Positions 27,037 to 35,103 of a DNA stretch of 64,000 bases are shown here, piece after piece. The notes beneath the pieces were generated by a model, which was not told the origin of the DNA, did no database searches, and saw nothing but the letters and a program-made list of their open reading frames with translations. The position numbers and the translations under genes are program-made. This stretch comes from Streptomyces cadmiisoli. Lineage in GTDB: Bacteria; Actinomycetota; Actinomycetes; Streptomycetales; Streptomycetaceae. The DNA is taken from positions 2,046,001-2,110,000 of the forward strand of contig NZ_CP030073.1 in assembly GCF_003261055.1 (NCBI RefSeq), written 5' to 3'. Within the stretch, counting starts at the first letter, position 1, and each line of letters opens with the position of its first letter.

Positions 27037-28998
27037 TCAGCCGCCCGCGCCGGGGCCGGGTACGCGCCGGGCGGTGCGCGGTTCGCCCACTCCGTCGAGC
27101 GGCCCGGCGGCGGGCGCGGGCGGCGTGGCGCCCGAGGTCGCGCGGGCGAACGCCGCGGTGCCGCCGACCAGCGGTACGCGCGCCGAGGTGCGGGACAGGT
27201 CGAGCGTCAGCGTGGGTGTGTCGGCCGGCGGGTCGATCAGGTCGCGGTCGGTGCCCCCGACGATCAGCGCGAGTCGGTGTCCGGCCGGGACGACGTGGTC
27301 GGTCGCCGCCAGGTCCAGGGTGATCGTGTAGGACCTGCCCGGGGTGAGCGGGGCCCCCTCGGCGTCGGAGGCGTGGTTGCCGAGGTCGGCCCAGCCGCGG
27401 CTGACGACGGTGTGGCCGACGTGGGCGGTCTTCGCCCGGGTCTCGCGGTAGCAGGCGCTGTCGCCGGGCGTGCTCGCGCCCCAGCAGGTGCGGTCGGGGA
27501 GCGTGACGATCCCCTCGGCGGCGTCGGTGTGGTCGCGGACGGTGTCCGGGCCGAGGTCGACGAGGACGGCGGACAGGTGTGCCGTCGGGGTGGTCGGCCG
27601 GACGGTGACGGTGACCTCGGACGAGCCGGACAGGCGCAGCTCGCGGGTGAGCGGCCCGGTCGTGAAGCCGGCCTTGTCGGGTGTGGTGCGGTCGACGGCG
27701 GCGGCCCAGTCGGTCTCGCCGCGCCGCGGATCGTCCGTGAAGGTCTCGGTGCCGCTGCCGGTGCGCAGGCCGAGGGTGCCGACGCCCGGCCGGGTTCCCT
27801 TGCCGGGTCTCAGGCGGACGGTGCCGGTGCCGCGCGGCGGCCACACCGAGGAGGTGACCCACCGGTCCGGCGAGCGTTCGATGTCGGCCACGGGTTCGCG
27901 GTCGACGCCGTTGTCGTAGCCGAGGAGTTCGTGGTCGAACCAGCGGTGCAGGGTCTCCACCCAGGTGGCGCGGCGGAGGTCGAAGGGGTCGACGTGGCCG
28001 GCCCGGGACAGCCAGATCTTGCGTTCGACGCCGTTCCGGGCGAGGGCGTCCCACCACGGGCCGACGTGTTGCATCCGCACGTTGAGGTCCTGCATGCCGT
28101 GGATCAGGAAGACGCTCGCCTCGATCCTGCCGGCGGCCCTGACGGAGTCGCGCTCGGTCCACAGCCGGGTCCGGTCGCCGGTGCGCGGCGCGCCGGCGAC
28201 GAGCTCGCGCTGGACCGCGGCGCACCGGGCGCGGGCGTCGGGGCTGTCGACGTGGTGCGACAGCCAGTCGGGGCCCGAGTCGTACAGCGGGGCGCCCTTG
28301 CTGAAGTAGTAGTCGTACCAGGAGGAGATCGCGCTGATCGGCACGATGGTCTCCAGGCCCTCGACGCCGGTGGCGGCGACAGCGTTGGCGATGGTGCCGT
28401 CCCAGCTCTTGCCGATCATTCCGGTTCTGCCGTCGGTCCAGTCGGCGCCGGCGCGGGTGGTGCCGGTACGGGTGGTGTACGCGGTGGCGCGGCCGTTGAG
28501 CCAGTCGACGACGGCCTTGGCGGACTGGACGTCAAAGCGGCCGCCGACGTCGACGCAGCCGTCGGAGCGGCTCGTACCGGCGAGGTCGACACCGACGAAC
28601 GCGTAGCCGCGCGGCACGAAGTAGTTGTCGTAGAACAGCGGCATACGGACCACGTCGCCCTGGGCGTCGTAGGTCTTGCGCTGGCTCTCGTTGCCCCGGC
28701 CGCAGCAGGAGTAGTACGGGCCGGCCTCCATGATGACGGGCACCTTGCGGCCCTGCCGCGTGGGCTCACGCGGGCGGACGATGTCGACGGCGACCCGGTC
28801 GGTCCTGCCGTCGCCGTCGCCATCGAGCCGGGTGTCCACCCAGACCGCCTCTCGGACGGCGTCCTCGTACGAGTGGACGGGCAGGCTCTCGCGCGGGCCG
28901 GTCTGTGCCGCGGCGGGGGTGACGAGGGCGGCCAGCACGGCGGCGGCCGCCGCCGTCGCGAGCGGTCTCCAGCTCGTGAAGCGCGTGCGTGTCGGCAT
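27037..28998 (-). CDS. Secreted Xaa-Pro dipeptidyl-peptidase-like hydrolase (CocE/NonD family)
   Basis: A 653-residue secreted serine hydrolase. Residues 1 to about 31 are a signal peptide (MPTRTRFTSWRPLATAAAAA, then a cut near AAA-Q). The alpha/beta hydrolase domain has the nucleophile S198 in GKSWDG and the oxyanion Tyr region in AGPYYSCC. DLAGTSRSDG is the conserved strand-turn. The Asp and His of the triad are in AGRIEASVFLIHGMQDLNV and SRAGHVDPFDLR. A C-terminal jelly-roll domain (from about residue 385) is typical of the family. Likely substrates are proline-containing peptides or esters outside the cell. Confidence 0.88.
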   Translation of the reverse strand: MPTRTRFTSWRPLATAAAAAVLAALVTPAAAQTGPRESLPVHSYEDAVREAVWVDTRLDGDGDGRTDRVAVDIVRPREPTRQGRKVPVIMEAGPYYSCCGRGNESQRKTYDAQGDVVRMPLFYDNYFVPRGYAFVGVDLAGTSRSDGCVDVGGRFDVQSAKAVVDWLNGRATAYTTRTGTTRAGADWTDGRTGMIGKSWDGTIANAVAATGVEGLETIVPISAISSWYDYYFSKGAPLYDSGPDWLSHHVDSPDARARCAAVQRELVAGAPRTGDRTRLWTERDSVRAAGRIEASVFLIHGMQDLNVRMQHVGPWWDALARNGVERKIWLSRAGHVDPFDLRRATWVETLHRWFDHELLGYDNGVDREPVADIERSPDRWVTSSVWPPRGTGTVRLRPGKGTRPGVGTLGLRTGSGTETFTDDPRRGETDWAAAVDRTTPDKAGFTTGPLTRELRLSGSSEVTVTVRPTTPTAHLSAVLVDLGPDTVRDHTDAAEGIVTLPDRTCWGASTPGDSACYRETRAKTAHVGHTVVSRGWADLGNHASDAEGAPLTPGRSYTITLDLAATDHVVPAGHRLALIVGGTDRDLIDPPADTPTLTLDLSRTSARVPLVGGTAAFARATSGATPPAPAAGPLDGVGEPRTARRVPGPGAGG

Positions 28999-29208
28999 GC
29001 GCGGGACGGTACCCGCGTCAACTCCTGCGCCGAAGCGGGCGACCGCCCACCGGAGTGTCGGCCGACGGCCGGGAGCGACGGCTGATGCGGCCGAGCCGGT
29101 GACGGCCGGATGGCGATCGTGTGACAGCGGACGGTGCGGACAGGTCTGGGGACACAGCCACTCAATAGGCTCCGAACGGACTTTCCGCCCCTAGGACTTG
29201 GAGCTCTC

Positions 29209-30762
29209 GTGCACCGCAGAATCACCGCACCGGGCGCGCTGGCGGCCGTCACCCTGCTGCTGGCGATCCCGGCATCGGCCTCGAGCCGCTCCCCCGGCGC
29301 TCCGGGCATCGGCGACCCCTACTACCCGGCGTACGGCAACGGCGGCTACGACGTCTCCCACTACGACCTCAGACTGAAGTACCAGCCCGCCACGGACAGG
29401 TTGGACGGCACGGCGACCCTGCTGGCGCGCACCACCCAGGACCTGGTCCGCTTCAATCTGGACTTCCTGCTCGACGTCAGCGAGGTCCGGGTCGACGGCG
29501 CGAAGGCGGCGTTCAGGACCTCCGGTGAACACGAACTGGAGATCACCCCGGACAAGCCGCTGGCCAAGGGCACACCCGTGACGGTCGTCGTGCGCTACGG
29601 CGGAGTCCCGTCGAAGAAGCAGGCGTACGGGTTCACCAGCTGGCTGCGCACCCCGGACGGCGGTGTCGCGGCCGGTGAGCCGGAGGCCGCCTGGTGGTGG
29701 TTCCCCAGCAACGACCACCCGCTCGACAAGGCCACGTACGACGTGTCGGTGCAGGTCCCGGACGGCAGTCAGGCCATCTCCAACGGCACCTTGCAGTCGG
29801 CGTCCTCCCGGGCCGGCTGGACCCGCTACAGCTGGCGGTCCGACAAACCGCAGGCCACCTATCTGGCCACGCTCGCGGTCGGCAGGTTCGACATCACGAC
29901 CGGCACCACGAAGGGCGGCATCCCGGTCCTCAGCGCGTACAGCAAGGATCTGGGCAATGTCTACGGCGCGGCGCGGTCCAGCGTCGAGCGGACCGGGGAG
30001 ATCGCCGACTGGCTGACCGGCTACTTCGGGCCGTATCCGTACAACGCCCTCGGCGGGTACGTGCCGAACACCGGCACGGGGTACGCCCTGGAGACCCAGA
30101 CGCGGCCCTACTACAGCCCGCGGCAGTTCGCCGCCGGGTCGAACACGTCGGTCGTCGTGCACGAGCTGGCCCACCAGTGGTACGGCGACCTGGTGTCGGT
30201 GGCCCGCTGGAAGGACATCTGGATCAACGAGGGCTTCGCGCGCTACGCGCAGTGGCTGTGGTCCGAGCACGAGGGCGAGGGCACGGCGCAGCAGCTCGCG
30301 GACCACGTGTACGCCTCCCGGCCGGCCGACGATCCCTTCTGGAAGGTCGCACCCGGCGACCCGGGGCCGGAGAACCAGTTCCACCTGGCCGTGTACGACC
30401 GGGGCGCCCTGGCGCTCCAGGCACTGCGGAACAGGATCGGCGACGCCGACTTCTTCGCCGTGCTGAAGGGCTGGCCGGCGAAGTACGCGCACGGCAACGC
30501 GTCGGTGGCGGACTTCCGGCGGTACGCCGAGCAGGTCTCCGGCAAGCCGCTCGGCGGGCTGTTCGACACCTGGCTGTACCGGCCGTCGAAGCCGGCGGCG
30601 GACGCGGCGCGGGACGCGTCGATCCCGGTCCGGGCGGCGGGGGCGAAGGGGACGCCGGTGCAGCCGAAGTCGTGGAAGAAGATCGCCGCGACCAACGGTG
30701 TCCACGAGCGGGGGCACAAGCGGTCAGGCGGGCGCGTTGCGGGAGGCGGGCACGTGGAGTAG
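29209..30762 (+). CDS. Secreted M1-family zinc metallopeptidase
   Basis: A 517-residue secreted aminopeptidase-like enzyme. The signal peptide is residues 1 to about 25 (MHRRITAPGALAAVTLLLAI). The zinc motif HELAH is at 318-322 with the third ligand E341 in WINEGFARY. The aminopeptidase exopeptidase motif is GYALETQ (291-297), where the family often has GAMEN. Shorter than cytosolic PepN because the C-terminal superhelical domain is missing, as in other secreted actinobacterial M1 enzymes. GTG start at 29209 with GGAG 6 bases upstream. The last 25 residues are basic and Gly-rich. Confidence 0.9.
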   Translation: MHRRITAPGALAAVTLLLAIPASASSRSPGAPGIGDPYYPAYGNGGYDVSHYDLRLKYQPATDRLDGTATLLARTTQDLVRFNLDFLLDVSEVRVDGAKAAFRTSGEHELEITPDKPLAKGTPVTVVVRYGGVPSKKQAYGFTSWLRTPDGGVAAGEPEAAWWWFPSNDHPLDKATYDVSVQVPDGSQAISNGTLQSASSRAGWTRYSWRSDKPQATYLATLAVGRFDITTGTTKGGIPVLSAYSKDLGNVYGAARSSVERTGEIADWLTGYFGPYPYNALGGYVPNTGTGYALETQTRPYYSPRQFAAGSNTSVVVHELAHQWYGDLVSVARWKDIWINEGFARYAQWLWSEHEGEGTAQQLADHVYASRPADDPFWKVAPGDPGPENQFHLAVYDRGALALQALRNRIGDADFFAVLKGWPAKYAHGNASVADFRRYAEQVSGKPLGGLFDTWLYRPSKPAADAARDASIPVRAAGAKGTPVQPKSWKKIAATNGVHERGHKRSGGRVAGGGHVE

Positions 30763-31023
30763 GTGGTGTGCCGGGTGGTCCGGGGGCGCCGGGCCGCCCG
30801 GCGGCAGGCGTGGGCGGGCGGGCACGAGGAGCAGGCGGTGCGCCGGGGGTCCGGGCGCCCCTGGCCACCCGGCCGTGCGCGTGGGCGCATCACGCGTGAC
30901 TCCGCCGGGGGCCGGGGACGCCCGGGAACTAGTAGACTGTCGCGACTAAGTGTCGTTGTGGCGTACGGAGTTGGGGTCGGGCAGGCTTCGCTTGATGCTT
31001 CCGTTCGGCCGGGCAGGGGTGCC

Positions 31024-32174
31024 GTGTCCTCGCAGAAGAAGTATCCGGTTGTCTTGAGTGCCGAAGACCGTCGGGCGTTGGAGCGTGTGACGACGACGGG
31101 GGTCCGCAGCGCGTCGATGATCAGGCGGGCGCGGGTGCTGCTCGCGTTGGACACCTCGGCCGGTGAGGTCGCTCCGCGGGCGGTGATCGCGGAGCGGGTC
31201 GGGGTCTCGTGCGATTCGGTCCGCCTGATCTCGAAGCGGTACGCGGAGACCGGGGGCGATGTGTGGGCCACGGTCGGCCGGAAGGAACGCGCACTGCCGC
31301 CGGTGCCCTCCTCGGTGACCGGCGAGGTCGAGGCAAGGCTGATTGCGCTGGCCTGCTCGAAGCCGCCCGAAGGACACGCCCGCTGGTCGCTGCGCCTGCT
31401 GGAGAAGCACGTCGCGCTGGCTGAGGACATCCCGGATCTGGACCACTCCACGATCGGGCGGGTCTTAAAAAAACGGAACTACGCCCTCACGTGAAGAAGT
31501 GCTGGACCATCCCGCCGGCCGCGAACGCGGCCTTCGCCGCGGCGATGGAGGACGTCCTGGCGGTCTACCGCCGACCCTTCGACCCGGCGCGCCCCGTGGT
31601 GTGCATGGACGAGAAGCCGTACCAGCTGCTCGGCCACGTCCGCGATCCGCTTCCCGCGAGGCCGGGCCGTGACCGGCGCGAGGACAACGAGTACGTCCGC
31701 TCGGGGACCTGCTCGATCTTCTGCTGGGTCGAGCCGCTGCGCGGATGGCGGCGCGTGGACGCGCAGTCCCGCCGGACCAGGGTCGACTGGGCGCACCAGG
31801 TCGAACACCTGCTGACCGTGGACTATCCCGACGCCGCCACGGTCGTGCTGGTGATGGACAACCTCAACACCCACACCACCGCCTCGCTCTACGAGGCGTT
31901 CGACCCGGCAAAGGCCTTCGCGCTGGCCCAGCGCCTGGAGATCCACCACACCCCCAAACACGGGTCCTGGCTCAACATCGCCGAGATCGAGCTTTCCGCG
32001 CTCACCCGCCAGTGCCTGGACCGCCGCATCAACGACCTCACCGTGCTCAACACCGAACTCGCCGCCTGGCAGCAGCACACCAACAGCAACCAGCGCCAAG
32101 TCGACTGGCACTTCACCACCGACGACGCACGCGTGAAACTACGCCACCTCTACCCAACCACACAGCGAAATTAA
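31024..32174 (+). CDS. IS630-family DDE transposase made by -1 frameshifting
   Basis: Two frames make one enzyme. The first (31024-31494, 156 codons from a GTG with AGGGG upstream) is the helix-turn-helix DNA-binding part ([20 protein letters not shown]). The second (GTG at 31491 to 32174) is the DDE domain: [21 protein letters not shown] and [12 protein letters not shown] supply D, D and E. The frames meet at 31465-31474, read TTA AAA AAA C in the first frame. A -1 slip there yields [17 protein letters not shown] and a product of 383 residues, the normal family length. The slippery run is preceded by TTA, a rare bldA-dependent codon. A simple frameshift mutation is the alternative. Confidence 0.87.
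31465..31474 (+). promoter_or_regulatory. Programmed -1 frameshift site of the transposase
   Basis: The sequence TTAAAAAAAC has seven A residues (31467-31473). In the first frame two AAA codons sit in tandem, so both tRNAs can slip back by one base and keep pairing. The downstream frame is open through the slip point. Confidence 0.7.
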
Positions 32175-32191
32175 GCCGCGACAGTCCACTA

Positions 32192-32386
32192 GTGCCGTGG
32201 CAGGCAACGTTCGCCCGTCGAGGAGCGGCGTCCGGTGCGTGCTCTCGGCGTGCCGGCCGGAAGTCCTCGTACTGGACGTACTCGGACTTTCGGCCGGTGC
32301 GGCGAGGGGGGCACCTCCCACGCCTTTCAGGCAGTGGGGGAGCGTGCCGGGCGTCGCGACGGGGCGAACGTTGCCTGCCACGGCAC
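32192..32386. mobile_element. 195-bp MITE-like element with 25-bp perfect terminal inverted repeats
   Basis: Bordered by TA at 32190-32191 and 32387-32388. The perfect inverted repeats are 32192-32216 and 32362-32386 (each end reads GTGCCGTGGCAGGCAACG inward). The interior has no gene and folds strongly: CCGGCCGGAAGTCC pairs with GGACTTTCGGCCGG around GTACTGGACGTAC, and a second hairpin spans about 32310-32350. Its repeats differ from those of the adjacent IS, so it would be mobilised by another IS630-like transposase. Similar structured intergenic repeats are, from memory, common in Streptomyces. Confidence 0.8.
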
Positions 32387-33318
32387 TAGGCCGGTCGCGC
32401 CGCGGTCGGTGCTGACTCCTCCTCGGCGGCCCGGGCGAGCAGGTCCGCGCGGCCGATGGCCTCGGCCCGGGTCGACGGGACCGTGCAGGCGTGGGCTCCG
32501 GCCACCGCGCCGTACAGGGCGCACCGCGCGGGCGGTTCACCGCTGAGCCGGCCGAAGAGGAACGCGGCGGCGAAGGCGTCGCCCGCGCCGTTGGAGTCGA
32601 CGACCGGGGCTCGGGGCACCACCGCCGGTATCCGGGTCAGTTCGCCGTCGGCGAGCAGGAACGCGCCTTCGGCACCGGCGGTGGCGACGACCACCTCGGC
32701 GCGGCCCCGCTCGACGATGCCGCGCATGGTCCGCTCGGGGTCCTTCAGGGCGGCGGCCGAGAGGAAGACGACGTCGGCGGTGTGCGCGAACGGCTCGTGG
32801 TACGGATTCTCGCCGTCCCAGTCGTGCAGATCCGTGGACAGGGGCACACCCGTCTCGCGCAGCACCGGCAACGCGTGGGCGCACGGCTGGGTGAGGGAGA
32901 CGTGGACATGGCGGCTGCCCGCGGCCAGCGCCCGGACCACCGGCTCGGGCAGCCGGTCGTCGGTGTGCGAGCGGCTGGTGTCGTACAGGGAGAGCCGCCG
33001 GCCGTCGGGGGCGACGAGGTTCACCGCGCGCTTGGTGCCGGCCGGCTGCGGTACGGCGGTGAGCGGGATGTCCCGGTCGCGGTGGAGCGCGCGCACCAGT
33101 TCGCCCTCGGGGTCGTCGCCGATCATGTCGAGGTGGTGGGTGCGCAGGCCCAGGGCGCTCAGGCCGAGGGCGACGAAGTCACCGGTCTGCCCGGCCCGGG
33201 TGCGGATCCCGGAGTCGATCATGTAGCTGTCGGCGTACGGGAGGGGCAGCTCCGGTACGTACACGATCGTGTCGACGCCCGCGCCGCCCAGCACGAGCAC
33301 GTCGGTGTCCCTGGTCAA
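32386..33318 (-). CDS. PfkB-family carbohydrate/nucleoside kinase
   Basis: A 310-residue ribokinase-fold kinase. The substrate Gly motif is RTRAGQTGDFVALGLSALGL (about 40-59) and the catalytic motif VVDSNGAGDAFAAAFLFG (about 253) contains the base Asp in GAGD. The substrate could be a sugar or nucleoside. The start is a TTG at 33318; TTGA overlaps the stop of the macrodomain gene, so the two are coupled. The stop codon TAG (32388-32386) is formed by the target TA and first base of the MITE-like element, so the original C terminus has probably been altered; the last residues ESAPTAARPA look non-conserved. Confidence 0.85.
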   Translation of the reverse strand: MTRDTDVLVLGGAGVDTIVYVPELPLPYADSYMIDSGIRTRAGQTGDFVALGLSALGLRTHHLDMIGDDPEGELVRALHRDRDIPLTAVPQPAGTKRAVNLVAPDGRRLSLYDTSRSHTDDRLPEPVVRALAAGSRHVHVSLTQPCAHALPVLRETGVPLSTDLHDWDGENPYHEPFAHTADVVFLSAAALKDPERTMRGIVERGRAEVVVATAGAEGAFLLADGELTRIPAVVPRAPVVDSNGAGDAFAAAFLFGRLSGEPPARCALYGAVAGAHACTVPSTRAEAIGRADLLARAAEEESAPTAARPA

Positions 33319-33806
33319 TTCCGGCCGCCCTCCCCGTGGTCGTAGACCGTGACGGCGACACCCCGGCGGGTCAGCCGCTCGGTGACGAGCGGTTCGACGA
33401 GGGGCCATCTGCCGCCGGCCAGGCCGCAGCCTATCCGGGGCATGTGGACCGAGGCGCCGAGTTCCACCGCCCGGTCGGCGAGGCGGCCCAGGGCGGTGTC
33501 GATCGCCTCGTACCGGACGGGGACGCCTTTGCTCCCGGTGCGGATACCGCGCTGGCCGATCATGTTGGCCACCCACACGTACCGCTCGACCTGGACGAAC
33601 TGGACCGCGCCCAGTGCGAAGTCGTTCGACGCGCGGTCGCGGTGCCAGGCGCGGTAGGCCGCCTCCGGCTCCGGCCAGCGACGCGACACGGCCACGACGA
33701 AGCCCTTCCCCCAGCCCCCCATGTCGTTGCAGACATGGGCGATCAGCTTGACGCCCTTGACCGACGGCACGGTGGCATCACCCCGGACATATGCGATCTC
33801 CGACAT
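33315..33806 (-). CDS. Macrodomain protein (ADP-ribose binding/hydrolysing)
   Basis: A 163-residue stand-alone macrodomain. Family motifs are YVRGDATVP (residues 6-14), LIAHVCNDMGGWGKGFVVAV (the ADP-ribose loop), and MPRIGCGLAGGRWPLVEPLV in the second half. Such proteins remove or bind ADP-ribose, O-acetyl-ADP-ribose or ADP-ribose-1-phosphate. ATG start at 33806 after GGTGGCG. Coupled to the PfkB kinase by a 4-base overlap, which suggests the kinase might act on a sugar released here, an inference only. Confidence 0.88.
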   Translation of the reverse strand: MSEIAYVRGDATVPSVKGVKLIAHVCNDMGGWGKGFVVAVSRRWPEPEAAYRAWHRDRASNDFALGAVQFVQVERYVWVANMIGQRGIRTGSKGVPVRYEAIDTALGRLADRAVELGASVHMPRIGCGLAGGRWPLVEPLVTERLTRRGVAVTVYDHGEGGRN

Positions 33807-34026
33807 GACGCCACCGTAGGCCCCGGCACTGACAGTGGCCCCGGACCGGCCTTCTCGCGGTCCGGCCGCCGCTCGGTCCGGTCCACCGGCTGAGCCGCGC
33901 CGGTTCCTGATCCGCGGCACGCCCGACCTTGCGGCGCACGGCATGATCGGCCGAGGTCCGCCGCAAGATCGCCGAAGGATGCTCACGAGGTTTCACAGCA
34001 CTGGTGGGACAGCGATACTGCTGCGC

Positions 34027-34785
34027 ATGACGACCGACACCGAGGAGCCGACCCTCACGATCGACAAACTGGCCGCCCGGGCCGGCATCACGGTGCGCAC
34101 CGTCCGCTTCTACGGCACCAAGGGCCTGCTGCCGCCGCCCGCGATCGGTCCGCGCCGGGTGGGGCACTACGGGCGCGATCACCTGGCTCGGCTCGCACTG
34201 ATCGAGGAACTGCAGCACCAGGGCATGACGCTCGCCGCCATCGAGCGCTACCTCCGGCAGCTGCCGCCCGACCTCACCCCGCAGGACCTCGCGATGCATC
34301 GGGCCGTGGTGGCGTCCTGGGCGCCGGACACGGTGGAGACGCTCACGCGGACACGGCTGGAGCGGCGCGCGGGGCGGGCACTGAGCGACGAGGACCTGCG
34401 GAGGCTCGCGGCGATGGGTGTGGTGGCACCGGCCGACGACGACTACCGGGTCGACTGCGGACTGCTCCGGCTCGGCGTGCAGTTGCTCGACGTGCCGCTG
34501 TCCCAGGAGTCGATCCTCGCGGCACGCACCGCGCTCGTCGAGCACGCGCGTGCCGCCGCGCACGAGCTGTCGCAGCTTCTGCGCGGCGAGGTGGCGGAGC
34601 GGGACGCCGGCGCGGTGCGGTCCCTGTCGGCGCACATGGAGCCCATCGTGGTGCAGGCGCTGCTGACGGCCTTTCAGCGGTCGTTGCGGGAGGAGCTGCG
34701 GGAGTGGGTCGGCGGGCCGCCGGCCGACGCCTCGGCCGAGGCTGGCGGGGGCGGACAGCGAGAGCAAGCCGGCGAACCGGGGTAG
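34027..34785 (+). CDS. MerR-family transcriptional regulator
   Basis: A 252-residue regulator. The N-terminal winged helix is TIDKLAARAGITVRTVRFYG (11-30) with GHYGRDHLARLALIEELQHQ as the second element, then a coiled-coil QGMTLAAIERYLRQL. The C-terminal 150 residues are an effector domain without conserved Cys, so it is not a metal or redox sensor of the classical type. Upstream (33980-34026) the sequence is AT-richer and likely contains its promoter. No obvious target gene is next to it; the tail is Gly/Gln-rich. Confidence 0.87.
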   Translation: MTTDTEEPTLTIDKLAARAGITVRTVRFYGTKGLLPPPAIGPRRVGHYGRDHLARLALIEELQHQGMTLAAIERYLRQLPPDLTPQDLAMHRAVVASWAPDTVETLTRTRLERRAGRALSDEDLRRLAAMGVVAPADDDYRVDCGLLRLGVQLLDVPLSQESILAARTALVEHARAAAHELSQLLRGEVAERDAGAVRSLSAHMEPIVVQALLTAFQRSLREELREWVGGPPADASAEAGGGGQREQAGEPG

Positions 34786-35066
34786 ACGGGCCGGAGCGGA
34801 GCACAGGCCGGAGCACCGCCGAGGCGGGCCGGAGCACCGCCGGACGCGGGCCGGACGCGTCGCCGAGGCGGGCCGGGACACCGCCTGAGACTGAAGCGCC
34901 GCCGAAAGCCGGAACACCACCGGACGTCGGAGCACCGCCGGCGGGAAGCCGGAACACCACCGGACGCGATCCGGGGCGCGTCGCGCCCGGCCCGACGTGC
35001 GCCGCGTGAGGTGCCCGAAGCACGCGAACCGCCGCGCGCCCGCCCCCGGCGCCCCGGGCGGCGGCG
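34786..35066. repeat. Intergenic degenerate repeat array
   Basis: About 280 bases built from variants of GCCGGAGCACCGCCG and GCCGGAACACCACCGGACG. The unit AAGCCGGAACACCACCGGAC occurs at 34906-34925 and again at 34946-34965, a 40-base period. No gene is supported; minus-strand frames read Gly/Ala/Pro repeats. Likely slippage-derived sequence after merR. Confidence 0.5.
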
Positions 35067-35097
35067 AGGGGCGGTTCGTCGGCTGCGAACCGCCCCT
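35067..35097 (-). terminator. Hairpin after the fatty-acid oxidation gene
   Basis: A perfect 12-bp stem (35067-35078 AGGGGCGGTTCG with 35086-35097) around a 7-base loop, 6 bases past the stop of the bifunctional enzyme on the minus strand. Confidence 0.78.
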
Positions 35098-35103
35098 GAC
35101 AGC

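Larger units (their letters stand above)
30932..32189 (+). mobile_element. IS630-family insertion sequence
   Basis: A 1258-bp element bounded by TA dinucleotides (30930-30931 and 32190-32191), the IS630/Tc1 target duplication. The terminal inverted repeats are GTAGACTGTCGCGACTAA at 30932-30949 and, on the complement, GTGGACTGTCGCGGCTTA at 32172-32189: 15 of 18 bases match. It carries one transposase gene split by a frameshift site. The target is CTAG, also the outer border of the adjacent MITE-like element. It looks intact at both ends. Confidence 0.9.

Noticed and set aside
30763-31023. Extension of the transposase first frame upstream to 30763
   Set aside because: That part lies outside the left inverted repeat of the IS and has no homology to IS630 N termini; the GTG at 31024 has a good ribosome site.
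31024-32174. Reading the transposase as a plain pseudogene
   Set aside because: The frames meet at a canonical A7 slippery run and a -1 slip gives a full-length enzyme with all DDE residues, which is normal for this IS group. A pseudogene remains possible but is less likely.
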